NCBI GenBank assembly: GCA_903910445.1
Contig: CAIVZR010000034.1
Span: 1 to 64,000 of the forward strand
Direction: 5' to 3'
Source: an uncultured Bacteroidota bacterium
GTDB lineage: Bacteria > Bacteroidota > Bacteroidia > UKL13-3
DNA: 64,000 bases
The translations under genes were made by a program, and so were the position numbers. Positions 45,939-54,117 of the stretch are shown here, piece by piece. Within the stretch, counting starts at the first letter, position 1; each line of letters begins with the position of its first letter. The notes under the pieces were generated by a model. That model did not search any database. It saw nothing but the letters and a program-made list of their open reading frames with translations, and had not been told where the DNA came from.

Positions 45939-45946
45939 TATGTTTG
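45939..45946 (+). promoter_or_regulatory. Minus-7 element of the M2-type peptidase gene (TATGTTTG)
   Basis: TATGTTTG lies seven bases before the ATG at 45954 and within the frame that extends back to 45828. It therefore decides the start and excludes the upstream ATG. Confidence 0.5.
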
Positions 45947-45953
45947 TAAAAAA

Positions 45954-47780
45954 ATGCCTGCCATGAAATACCTATTACTCACCATCACCATCCTCTTTTC
46001 GCTTTCATGTGGAAATAATAATAATGCCCAAAAAGAAATCCTCGAAAAGCAACAACGGGTGCAGCGTTTTCTTACCGATTATAATAATGAGTTCCAGCGT
46101 CTTTATACCATCAGCAGTGAAACCCAATGGAAGGTAAATACCTATATCAAGGAAGGCGATTCACTCACTGGCAAAGCCAATGACGATGCGGCAAAAGCCA
46201 TGGCCGATTTTACTGGAAGTCAAAAGGTGATTGATAGCGTTCAGTTATTCCTGCAATGGAAAGCCAGCCTAAGTGAGATTCAGGTGAAGCAAATGAATAT
46301 GATTTTATATACTGCTGCCAATAACCCGGAGAGTATGAAAGACATGGTAACCGAAAGAATCAAGGCAGAAACGCAACAAATTAAAAACCTTTTCGGATAT
46401 CATTTTACAATTGACGGGAAGAAGGTAAGCACCAATGATATTGACGATATTTTAAATAACGCTACAAACCTTGCTCAGCGCCAAAAAGCATGGAACGCCA
46501 GTAAGGAAGTAGGAAGTACTTTGAAAGAAGGATTGGTAAACTTACAAATGCTAAGAAACAAAACAGTGCAGCCTTTGGGTTACTCCGATTTCTTCAGTTA
46601 TCAGGTTAGCGATTATGGCATGACCAACGAAGAGATGATGAAGATGAATCAGGAAATGATTCAGGAAGTATGGCCACTCTATCGTGAATTGCATACCTGG
46701 GCACGTTACGAGCTTGCTAAGAAATATGGAGTGAAGGAAGTGCCTGATGAAATTCCGGCACATTGGTTGAGCAACCGCTGGGGACAAGACTGGAGTGCCA
46801 TGGTAGATGTGAAAGGATTGAATTTGGATAGTGCCCTTAAAACCAAGCCTGCAAGCTGGTTTGCCGAGCAAGCCGAACGTTTTTATGTGAGTATCGGATT
46901 CCCTCCATTACCTAAAACATTCTATGAAAAATCGAGTTTGTTTCCATTGCCAAAGGATGCCGATTATAGCAAGAACAATCACGCGAGTGCATGGCATATG
47001 AATTTGAATGATGATGTGCGTTCGCTCATGAGTATTGAACCCAATAGCGAATGGTATGAAACAACACATCATGAATTTGGACATATCTACTATTATTTAA
47101 CTTATTCAAATAAAGATGTTCCATTTGTATTGAGAGGGGGCGCCAACCGCGCGTACCACGAGGCTTTTGGAAGTATGATGGGATTGGCTGCGATGCAAAA
47201 ACCATTTATTTCGGGCATTGGTTTATTGCCAGGAGATGTGGTAACCAACGATACCATGCAACTCTTAAAAGAAGCATTAAACTATATCGTATTTATTCCG
47301 TGGAGTGCTGGGGTGATGACGAATTTCGAACACGATTTGTACACGAATAATTTACCTGCCGATCAATTCAATAAGCACTGGTGGGATTTGGTAAAAACCT
47401 ATCAAGGCATTGTGCCTCCTTCTCCTCGTGATGAGAAATATTGTGATGCCGCAAGCAAAACGCATATCAACGATGATGCTGCACAATACTATGATTATGC
47501 ATTATCGTACCTGCTTTTATTTCAGGTGCATGAGCATATTGCCAAAGATATCTTGCATCAGGATCCGCATGCTACCAACTATTATGGTAACAAGGAAATT
47601 GGTGCTTTCCTGCAAAAGATGATGTACCCGGGAGCCAGTGGCGACTGGAGAAAAATTCTGAAAGACAATACGGGCTCTGACCTCAGCGCGAAGGCCATGG
47701 TTAACTATTTTATGCCGCTGATGGATTATCTGAAGAAGCAAAATACAGGTAGAAAATATACCCTGCCTGAAAAAATTTAA
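45954..47780 (+). CDS. M2-family (ACE-like) zinc peptidyl-dipeptidase, lipoprotein
   Basis: From the ATG at 45954 the 608-residue product begins MPAMKYLLLTITILFSLSC, a lipoprotein signal (45963 is an equally good start). It is homologous to angiotensin-converting enzyme. The HHEFGHIYYYL block gives HExxH, the downstream acid is in RAYHEAFGSMMG, and W/Y-rich substrate blocks such as PAHWLSNRWGQDW are present. It cleaves dipeptides from peptide C-termini outside the cytoplasm. It stands alone and is divergent from the foldase operon. Confidence 0.9.
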   Translation: MPAMKYLLLTITILFSLSCGNNNNAQKEILEKQQRVQRFLTDYNNEFQRLYTISSETQWKVNTYIKEGDSLTGKANDDAAKAMADFTGSQKVIDSVQLFLQWKASLSEIQVKQMNMILYTAANNPESMKDMVTERIKAETQQIKNLFGYHFTIDGKKVSTNDIDDILNNATNLAQRQKAWNASKEVGSTLKEGLVNLQMLRNKTVQPLGYSDFFSYQVSDYGMTNEEMMKMNQEMIQEVWPLYRELHTWARYELAKKYGVKEVPDEIPAHWLSNRWGQDWSAMVDVKGLNLDSALKTKPASWFAEQAERFYVSIGFPPLPKTFYEKSSLFPLPKDADYSKNNHASAWHMNLNDDVRSLMSIEPNSEWYETTHHEFGHIYYYLTYSNKDVPFVLRGGANRAYHEAFGSMMGLAAMQKPFISGIGLLPGDVVTNDTMQLLKEALNYIVFIPWSAGVMTNFEHDLYTNNLPADQFNKHWWDLVKTYQGIVPPSPRDEKYCDAASKTHINDDAAQYYDYALSYLLLFQVHEHIAKDILHQDPHATNYYGNKEIGAFLQKMMYPGASGDWRKILKDNTGSDLSAKAMVNYFMPLMDYLKKQNTGRKYTLPEKI

Positions 47781-47831
47781 GGAAAATATTATTGTTTGTT
47801 TGATGTTCTTTGTCTGAGAAGAATGCTTTTT

Positions 47832-48542
47832 TTATTCTTCATGACAGCAATCCATTTTCTCTTTTTCCTGAGCAGGAGAGACGTAACGGATACCCAAATT
47901 GAGCCCTCTCAAAATGAGCAGCACAGCTACTAACATGATAAAGTAGGGCGTTATCTTATTTAATTTATGACGGAAGTTGAGGGAGATGAATTTTCCAAAT
48001 GCCATAGTTAAGGCCATCACGGGTAGGGTTCCAAGTCCGAATGCCATCATCATCAATCCACTATTCACCACACTGCCAGCGGCCAAGGAGGCTGCAACGG
48101 CAACATACACGAGTCCGCAAGGCAAGAGCCCATTCAATACACCAATCGTGAAAAGGGTAAACAAACTTTTCTCCGATTGCAAGTACTTGCTTAGTTGTGC
48201 TTTAATGCGATGGGTATACCGGGCGAGATAATTTTTATTGGGGTTGCCAAACTGATGAATGAGCAAGATGCTAAGAATTAAAACACCTGCAGTAACACTC
48301 AGCCATTGCTGTACCTTGAAAAATGCAAAAGTTTTCCCAATGAATCCAAAGCAAATTCCCATAATGGCATAGGTAAAAACCCTGCCCAGGTTATACAATA
48401 AAATTGAAAAAATTCTTTGTGTTTTATTTAGATGATTTACTGGAAGTGAAAGCGCCAGGGGGCCACACATGCCCACACAGTGAAAGCTTCCAAGTATTCC
48501 GATGGTGAACCCCGAAATAAGAACAGTGAACAACGGGTTCAT
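47832..48542 (-). CDS. TauE/SafE-like membrane protein of the cbb3 cluster
   Basis: The 236-residue protein has about six membrane helices. GSFHCVGMCGPLAL near residue 19 and NGLLPCGLVYVA near 140 are the conserved Cys/His helices of the DsbD-like/SafE group placed in cbb3 operons. A C-terminal MDCCHEE tail is Cys/His-rich and may bind copper. The likely role is copper or thiol handling for oxidase assembly. It overlaps the ccoH stop by one base and ends the cluster. Confidence 0.85.
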   Translation of the reverse strand: MNPLFTVLISGFTIGILGSFHCVGMCGPLALSLPVNHLNKTQRIFSILLYNLGRVFTYAIMGICFGFIGKTFAFFKVQQWLSVTAGVLILSILLIHQFGNPNKNYLARYTHRIKAQLSKYLQSEKSLFTLFTIGVLNGLLPCGLVYVAVAASLAAGSVVNSGLMMMAFGLGTLPVMALTMAFGKFISLNFRHKLNKITPYFIMLVAVLLILRGLNLGIRYVSPAQEKEKMDCCHEE

Positions 48543-48982
48543 TATTTATTTACAATCAGGGTTTCTTCTCGGTAGTAAGGTTTGCCTTTACTTTCCCATT
48601 GAATACGTGCAATATATTTACCGGAACTAAATTTACTATGATCAATAATAAATATTCCAGCTGCATCGGGAGTAACATTTACAAGCAAATCCTTTTTCTC
48701 ATTATCGTTTCTTAGAAACTCAATTTTGCCATTTGCAAAACCTTCTATTAAGCTTTCTGGAATACGAACTACGATACCTTCAGCCTGCTGTGAAATCAAG
48801 GTTTCGGTAGTTATACTATTCAAATTTTTTGAGGCATCGATATACGATTGATACTTCAATTCTTTGGCGTAATAACCCTCATCCATCATTTCATTGGTTT
48901 GACGAAATGCGATATAAACCATGCCCAGCATGATTATAATAAAGGCTGCAATAACGATGGTTAACTTATGTCCCCAGTTCAT
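48542..48982 (-). CDS. ccoH: CcoH/FixH-like cbb3 assembly protein
   Basis: The 146-residue protein has one N-terminal membrane helix (about 7-27) and a periplasmic beta-rich domain. FixH marks include the N-terminal MNWGHKLTIVIAAFI, the FRQTNEMMDEGYYAKELKYQ block, and a C-terminal GKYIARIQWESKGKPYYREE strand. It aids maturation of the cbb3 oxidase. It lies 5 bases after ccoG and overlaps the next gene by one base. Confidence 0.87.
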   Translation of the reverse strand: MNWGHKLTIVIAAFIIIMLGMVYIAFRQTNEMMDEGYYAKELKYQSYIDASKNLNSITTETLISQQAEGIVVRIPESLIEGFANGKIEFLRNDNEKKDLLVNVTPDAAGIFIIDHSKFSSGKYIARIQWESKGKPYYREETLIVNK

Positions 48983-48987
48983 GATAC

Positions 48988-50391
48988 TTATTTAAATGGT
49001 CCTAAAAACTTTGATTTTACTACTTGTATTTTTTCATCTCCACGGTAAACTCCGATTCTAATATTGGTGTTTCTCTTAGGAATCGAGCTCCTTGGAATTT
49101 TTACAAAGAAAGTTAATTCGTTCACAGTTTCCTTCTTTAATAATATTTTCCCATTTCCTACAACCGTTACTTCTCCAGGATAATCTTCAAGCCTTAATGT
49201 CAATGGGATTTCTTCCCTGGTTTTATTAATGATTTTTGCATCATAAATATTTCCGATGGTATCGGTTCCAATTTCCTGAAACAACTGACCTCTCGCCCTT
49301 GAAATATAGGTATCGACTGTCTTTCGAGTACCAATTAAAATACCCATAAATATCATGAGAATGAATAATAGAATGGAATACGCTTTCATTCTGTTATTGA
49401 AATGAAATTTATTACCAGTAGTGATTTCATTTTCGGATGCAAAACGAATAAGACCTTTTTCCATGTTTAAGGTTTCCATCACATCGTTACACTCATCAAT
49501 ACAGGCAGCACATCCCACACATTCCATTTGCAATCCATTACGGATATCAATGCCGGTAGGGCATACATGAACGCATTTCATGCAATTGATACAATCGCCT
49601 TCGGTACGAACTTCGTTTTTCTTATATTTACCTCTGGGTTCACCACGTTTGTAATCATAAGAAATTTGCATGGTATCCTTATCAAACATCACACCTTGTA
49701 ATCGGCCGTATGGACAAATAGTAGTGCATACGAGTTCTCTTACAAAAGCATAAACGCTATAGAATAAAAGGGTAAATACAATCAAGCCAGTGAGCAATAC
49801 AAGGTGCTCTGAGAGCGGCTCTTTTACAATCTTAATGACTTCATCTACCCCTAAAATATAAGAGAGGAAGGTATGGGCGATTAGAAAGGATAATATTAAA
49901 AATAATAGATGCTTTACAATGAGCTTAAATGTTCGCTCCGCAGTAAAACCTTTTTCTTCGAGCTTACGTTGTTTGATAGGCGAACCTTCAACCAACCATT
50001 CAATGGGGCGGAAAACAAATTCCATGAATACCGTTTGCGGACAAACCCATCCACAGAATAACCGCCCAAAGACAACAGTAAATAGTACCACGAATACAAT
50101 GAAGGTAATCATGGCAATAGCGAAGATGAAAAAATCCTGAGGCCAAAATATTTTGGTGAACAAAATGAATTTGCCCTCAGGAAGATTTATAAGCATGAAT
50201 GGCATTCCGTTTACCTTAATAAACGGAATGATGAAAAATAAAGCGAGATAGGAATAGGCAATATATTTTCTATAATTATACCATTTCCCTGAGGGTTTAA
50301 AAGCGTAAACCCAGTTCCTCTTTCCTGTGTTTGTCACAGTGCTCACACGGTCTCTATACGACTGGGCTTGCAATAAATCCTCTTCTCTCAT
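48988..50391 (-). CDS. ccoG: CcoG/FixG/RdxA iron-sulfur membrane protein
   Basis: The 467-residue protein has about five membrane helices. Cysteine sets are FCGWVCPQTVFMEFVF, TICPYGRLQ, CINCMKCVHVCPTG and CVGCAACIDECNDV, giving two 4Fe-4S clusters. The C-terminal periplasmic IG-like domain starts near 380. CcoG reduces Cu(II) to Cu(I) for CcoN in proteobacteria. It follows ccoP by 4 bases. Confidence 0.93.
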   Translation of the reverse strand: MREEDLLQAQSYRDRVSTVTNTGKRNWVYAFKPSGKWYNYRKYIAYSYLALFFIIPFIKVNGMPFMLINLPEGKFILFTKIFWPQDFFIFAIAMITFIVFVVLFTVVFGRLFCGWVCPQTVFMEFVFRPIEWLVEGSPIKQRKLEEKGFTAERTFKLIVKHLLFLILSFLIAHTFLSYILGVDEVIKIVKEPLSEHLVLLTGLIVFTLLFYSVYAFVRELVCTTICPYGRLQGVMFDKDTMQISYDYKRGEPRGKYKKNEVRTEGDCINCMKCVHVCPTGIDIRNGLQMECVGCAACIDECNDVMETLNMEKGLIRFASENEITTGNKFHFNNRMKAYSILLFILMIFMGILIGTRKTVDTYISRARGQLFQEIGTDTIGNIYDAKIINKTREEIPLTLRLEDYPGEVTVVGNGKILLKKETVNELTFFVKIPRSSIPKRNTNIRIGVYRGDEKIQVVKSKFLGPFK

Positions 50392-50395
50392 TACC

Positions 50396-51565
50396 TTATT
50401 TTTTTGTCTTAGTAGTATCAGTTACATTCGTATCGGTAGGGGCAATAGCTACTTCTTTATAGATATCTCCTTGCGGCTCTTTCGCATTTGGTGGGTTACT
50501 GCCATTGATCGATTTTACATAGCTAGCCAATTGGGCAATTTGTTTTGCCGAAAATTGGTCTTTCCAAGCAATCATCGCAGTTCCCGACCATCCATATTTA
50601 ATCGATTTGAAGATGTCTTTTAAACTTCCACTATGAATCCAATATTCATCAGTAAGGTTTGGTCCAACACCTCCTTTCATACTGCCTCCATTAGTGCCAT
50701 GGCATGATGCACAAGTTCCTACGAAAATTTTCTTCCCAGCTTCGATATCAGCTCCTTCCAACATTACCACACTGTTTTCGTCAAGACTACTGGTTTGTTT
50801 TGCAGCAAAGGCTGCTTTCTCTTCCGCAGCTTGAGTCATCTCTATAGCAAACTCTTCAGCTTGTAAAGGAGCCGATTTGCTTATATGATAACGGTACATA
50901 TAAATGATACCAAAGATAATGGTGAATACAAACGCTGTAATAAACCAAGGTGGTGTAACATTGTTCAATTCACGAATTCCATCATAGTGGTGACCCGTAT
51001 CGATATCGCCTTCTTCTTCAATAGGTTTAAAGCTATTGATTTTATCCCAGAAACGACCTAACCATGAACTAGTTTCTACTGGAGCTTGTCCAGGAACTTC
51101 TTCAGTAGCGGTAGCATGCTTAATTAATACCATGGTTAACCACGATAAAAATACAATAAGTAAGGCTTCGAAAACAATTACGCTGGTTAAAATCCAAGGC
51201 GACCATCCAAAGAAGGTGGTTGCCGCTGGAGCAGCAGCAGTAGTTGCATCAGTAGTTGCATCAGCACCTTGTGCTTGTGCCGCACTCGCTAAGAAAAAGA
51301 AGAATACAAATCCAACAATCTTGGTTGTATTATTTCCGGTTTTCTTAGTAAACTCTTTCAATGAAAGCAAGAACGCATTACCAGTTATGAAAATTGGTAA
51401 TAAAAGGAATACTGCTACAATCAGCAATACAACATTAATATCGATACCTCCGCTAGGAGCGGCAGCAGCAGCGACTTCTGTACTGGCTTGCTGGCCAAAG
51501 AAAAACAATGGAGCAGCAAGGGCTATACAACTTAAAGCAAATTTTTTGATGTTATTTTGTGTCAT
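50396..51565 (-). CDS. ccoP: cbb3 oxidase cytochrome c subunit CcoP, single-haem, extended N-terminus
   Basis: The 389-residue protein contains the CcoP signature GHHYDGIRELNNVTPPWF (191-208), a membrane helix, and one haem c domain with CASCH (285-289) and Met-containing downstream segment. Proteobacterial CcoP has two CXXCH sites; only one is present here. The N-terminus adds a signal-like segment and two or three further hydrophobic helices (about 44-62, 83-97, 123-147). This extension precedes the usual CcoP part. Electron entry to the oxidase is its role. Confidence 0.9.
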   Translation of the reverse strand: MTQNNIKKFALSCIALAAPLFFFGQQASTEVAAAAAPSGGIDINVVLLIVAVFLLLPIFITGNAFLLSLKEFTKKTGNNTTKIVGFVFFFFLASAAQAQGADATTDATTAAAPAATTFFGWSPWILTSVIVFEALLIVFLSWLTMVLIKHATATEEVPGQAPVETSSWLGRFWDKINSFKPIEEEGDIDTGHHYDGIRELNNVTPPWFITAFVFTIIFGIIYMYRYHISKSAPLQAEEFAIEMTQAAEEKAAFAAKQTSSLDENSVVMLEGADIEAGKKIFVGTCASCHGTNGGSMKGGVGPNLTDEYWIHSGSLKDIFKSIKYGWSGTAMIAWKDQFSAKQIAQLASYVKSINGSNPPNAKEPQGDIYKEVAIAPTDTNVTDTTKTKK

Positions 51566-51577
51566 ATCATGTAAAGT

Positions 51578-51742
51578 TTATTTGTCATCTAATGGCAATT
51601 TTTCAATTCGTTCAATTTCTTTACCGTCAATACTGTACATCCAGTAAGTAACGATTACAAAGAATACAACAAACATGAGAAGCGATATTATCGGGTAGAT
51701 ACTTACGCCTGTTATTTGTTCTAGATAAGTTGAGAATTTCAT
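51578..51742 (-). CDS. ccoQ: CcoQ-like small subunit of cbb3 oxidase
   Basis: 54 residues (MKFSTYLEQITGVSIYPIIS...): one membrane helix at about 16-36 followed by a short charged tail (IDGKEIERIEKLPLDDK). Its position between ccoNO and ccoP, size and topology match CcoQ. It is too short to identify by sequence alone. It ends 12 bases before ccoP, and its ATG is 9 bases after the ccoNO stop. Confidence 0.82.
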   Translation of the reverse strand: MKFSTYLEQITGVSIYPIISLLMFVVFFVIVTYWMYSIDGKEIERIEKLPLDDK

Positions 51743-51751
51743 ATAGATGGA

Positions 51752-53884
51752 TTAATTTTTAGTGTTAAGTTTAATATCAGTACCCAAGCGTTTCAAGTAT
51801 CCAATCAAAGCAATAATTTCCTTATCACTAGAGATGGTGATTGTTTTATCATTGGCTTGAATTTCCGCTAAAATTTTATTGGCTTGTGCATCTAAATCAT
51901 CGTTAGCAATGGCTTCGTAATTTTCAGGATAGGGAACTCCCATATTACGCATCGCATGAATCTTCGACATGGTACTTGCTTTATCAATAGTATTATCATA
52001 CAACGATGGATATGGAGGCATAATTGAGCCATTGATCATCGCTCCAGGATTATACATATGATTGAAATGCCATGTAGCACTTGGTTGATTCACACCTTCT
52101 CTTGCCAAATCTGGTCCTGTACGTTTACTACCCCATTGGAATGGATGGTCGTAAACAAATTCTCCTGCTTTTGAGTATTCGCCGAAACGGGTTACTTCAT
52201 AGCGGAACGGACGAATCATTTGTGAGTGACAGTTATAACATCCTTCACGGATATAGATATCACGTCCTTGCAATTCAAGTGGTGTATATGGTTTTACTGA
52301 AGCGATGGTAGGAATATTTTCTTTTACCAAGAAGGTAGGAATCAATTCTACCAATCCACCAATTGCTACTACTACCAAACTCAATACCAATAATAAAATT
52401 GGTTTTCTTTCAATAACGCTATGCCAGATTGAGTTGGCTGGTGCATGATATTCTCTTGCCAATGCTGGTGCTTCGGCTTCTTCATTTGCAACAAATGCTC
52501 CTGATTTTGCAGTTTTCACCAAATTGTAAATCATTAAAATAACTCCTGACAAATAAATCAAACCACCCAAACCACGCATGATATAAAATGGAATTACGGT
52601 TTGAACGATATCAATAAATTGATATTGTAATTGTCCTTCAGGAGTGAAGGCCTTCATCATGAAATACGCACGGAATGAACTCCAATACATTGGAATAGCA
52701 TACAATAAAATTCCTAAAGTGCCAATCCAGAAATGGGTTGAAGCCATCTTCTTAGAGAATAGGGTAGTATTAAATAATTTTGGTATCAACCAATACATCA
52801 TACCAAAAGTTAAGAATCCATTCCATCCTAAAGCGCCAATATGCACGTGAGCTACAGTCCAGTCGCTATAGTGAGAGATGGCATTTACATTTTTCAATGC
52901 CAGCATCGGTCCTTCGAAAGTACTCATACCATAACATGTTACCGCCACTACAAAGAATTTCAAAACAGGCTCTTCACGTACTTTATCCCATGCTCCGCGT
53001 AATGTGAACAATCCATTCAACATACCTCCCCAACTTGGTAAAATCAACATAATGGAGAATACAGTTCCTAATGATTGTGCCCAGTCAGGCAATGCAGTGT
53101 ATAATAAATGGTGAGGTCCAGCCCAGATATATAAGAAGATTAAACTCCAAAAGTGAACAATACTCAAACGGTAAGAATATACCGGACGATCGGCCGCTTT
53201 TGGCAAGAAGTAATACATAATTCCTAAATAAGGAGTGGTAAGGAAGAACGCTACCGCATTATGACCATACCACCATTGTACCAAGGCATCTTGAACACCT
53301 GCGTACCATGAATAGCTTTTCATAAATGAAACAGGATATTCAATAGAGTTAACAATATGCAACATGGCAACAGTTACCCATGATGCAATAAAGAACCAGA
53401 TAGCTACATATAAATGGCGCTCGCGACGGGTAAGAATGGTAGCGAACATATTGAAACCAAATACCACCCAGATTAATGTAATCGCGATGTCAATTGGCCA
53501 TTCTAATTCGGCATACTCTTTACCGGTTGTGAATCCAAGTAGTAAGGTCACCGCGGCACTTACAATGATTAATTGCCATCCCCAAAAATGGATATTACCT
53601 AATGTTTTGCTCCACATTGGAGTTTTCAAAAGGCGTGGCAATGAATAGTAAACACCGGTGAAAATACCGTTACCTACGAATGCGAAAATTACCGCATTGG
53701 TATGAACGGGGCGAAGACGACCAAATGCAAAATTTGGAAGGTATTCGCTGAAATTAAGAACTGGGAATGCCAATTGGAAGGCGATTACTACGCCTAAGAG
53801 CATTCCTACCGTGCCCCAAAAAATACATGCAATCGCAAAGTTTTTTGGCAGCTTGTTGTCGTAGTGGAATTTTTCTAAACTCAT
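51752..53884 (-). CDS. ccoN: cbb3 oxidase fused CcoN-CcoO
   Basis: 710 residues from the ATG at 53884 (MSLEKFHYDNKLPKNF); earlier codons overlap ccoS and are rejected. Residues about 1-480 are CcoN with 12 helices. Haem and copper histidines are in RPVHTNAV, WWYGHNAVAFF, GPHHLLY and HVHIGALGW. A membrane helix near 510-530 then leads into CcoO, with haem c site CYNCHSQMIRPFRYE and the CcoO tail (DKEIIALIGYLKRLG). In most proteobacteria ccoN and ccoO are separate genes; in Bacteroidota the fusion is usual. It is the catalytic subunit reducing O2 and pumping protons at low oxygen. Confidence 0.95.
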   Translation of the reverse strand: MSLEKFHYDNKLPKNFAIACIFWGTVGMLLGVVIAFQLAFPVLNFSEYLPNFAFGRLRPVHTNAVIFAFVGNGIFTGVYYSLPRLLKTPMWSKTLGNIHFWGWQLIIVSAAVTLLLGFTTGKEYAELEWPIDIAITLIWVVFGFNMFATILTRRERHLYVAIWFFIASWVTVAMLHIVNSIEYPVSFMKSYSWYAGVQDALVQWWYGHNAVAFFLTTPYLGIMYYFLPKAADRPVYSYRLSIVHFWSLIFLYIWAGPHHLLYTALPDWAQSLGTVFSIMLILPSWGGMLNGLFTLRGAWDKVREEPVLKFFVVAVTCYGMSTFEGPMLALKNVNAISHYSDWTVAHVHIGALGWNGFLTFGMMYWLIPKLFNTTLFSKKMASTHFWIGTLGILLYAIPMYWSSFRAYFMMKAFTPEGQLQYQFIDIVQTVIPFYIMRGLGGLIYLSGVILMIYNLVKTAKSGAFVANEEAEAPALAREYHAPANSIWHSVIERKPILLLVLSLVVVAIGGLVELIPTFLVKENIPTIASVKPYTPLELQGRDIYIREGCYNCHSQMIRPFRYEVTRFGEYSKAGEFVYDHPFQWGSKRTGPDLAREGVNQPSATWHFNHMYNPGAMINGSIMPPYPSLYDNTIDKASTMSKIHAMRNMGVPYPENYEAIANDDLDAQANKILAEIQANDKTITISSDKEIIALIGYLKRLGTDIKLNTKN

Positions 53885-53891
53885 GTGATAA

Positions 53892-54047
53892 TTACTTATT
53901 GTTAATTTTATTGTTGTTGAAAAGGATTCTTTCTGCAGGACTTTTAACATCGTCGAACTGACCGTCTTTAACGCTCCAGAAAAAGGCAAGTAAGAAAGCT
54001 CCCGCAATACAGATACTTACCAGGATTAAAATAATGATTACACTCAT
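53892..54047 (-). CDS. ccoS: CcoS cbb3 maturation protein
   Basis: 51 residues. One helix at about 3-24 (MSVIIILILVSICIAGAFLL) is followed by AFFWSVKDGQFDDVKSPAERILF, the diagnostic CcoS block (FxWxVxxGQFDDxxxPAxRIL). It is needed for cofactor insertion into CcoN. It sits 7 bases before the ccoNO ATG and 70 bases after ccoI. Confidence 0.93.
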   Translation of the reverse strand: MSVIIILILVSICIAGAFLLAFFWSVKDGQFDDVKSPAERILFNNNKINNK

Positions 54048-54117
54048 ACTTGAAATTTAATTAGATACTTAAAGAACTTGATCATAATGGTGGGTTTAAG
54101 GTTGTTGATGAATAAAT

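Noticed and set aside
45828-45953. Longer M2 peptidase from 45828
   Set aside because: The frame crosses the TATGTTTG box and would bury the lipoprotein signal.
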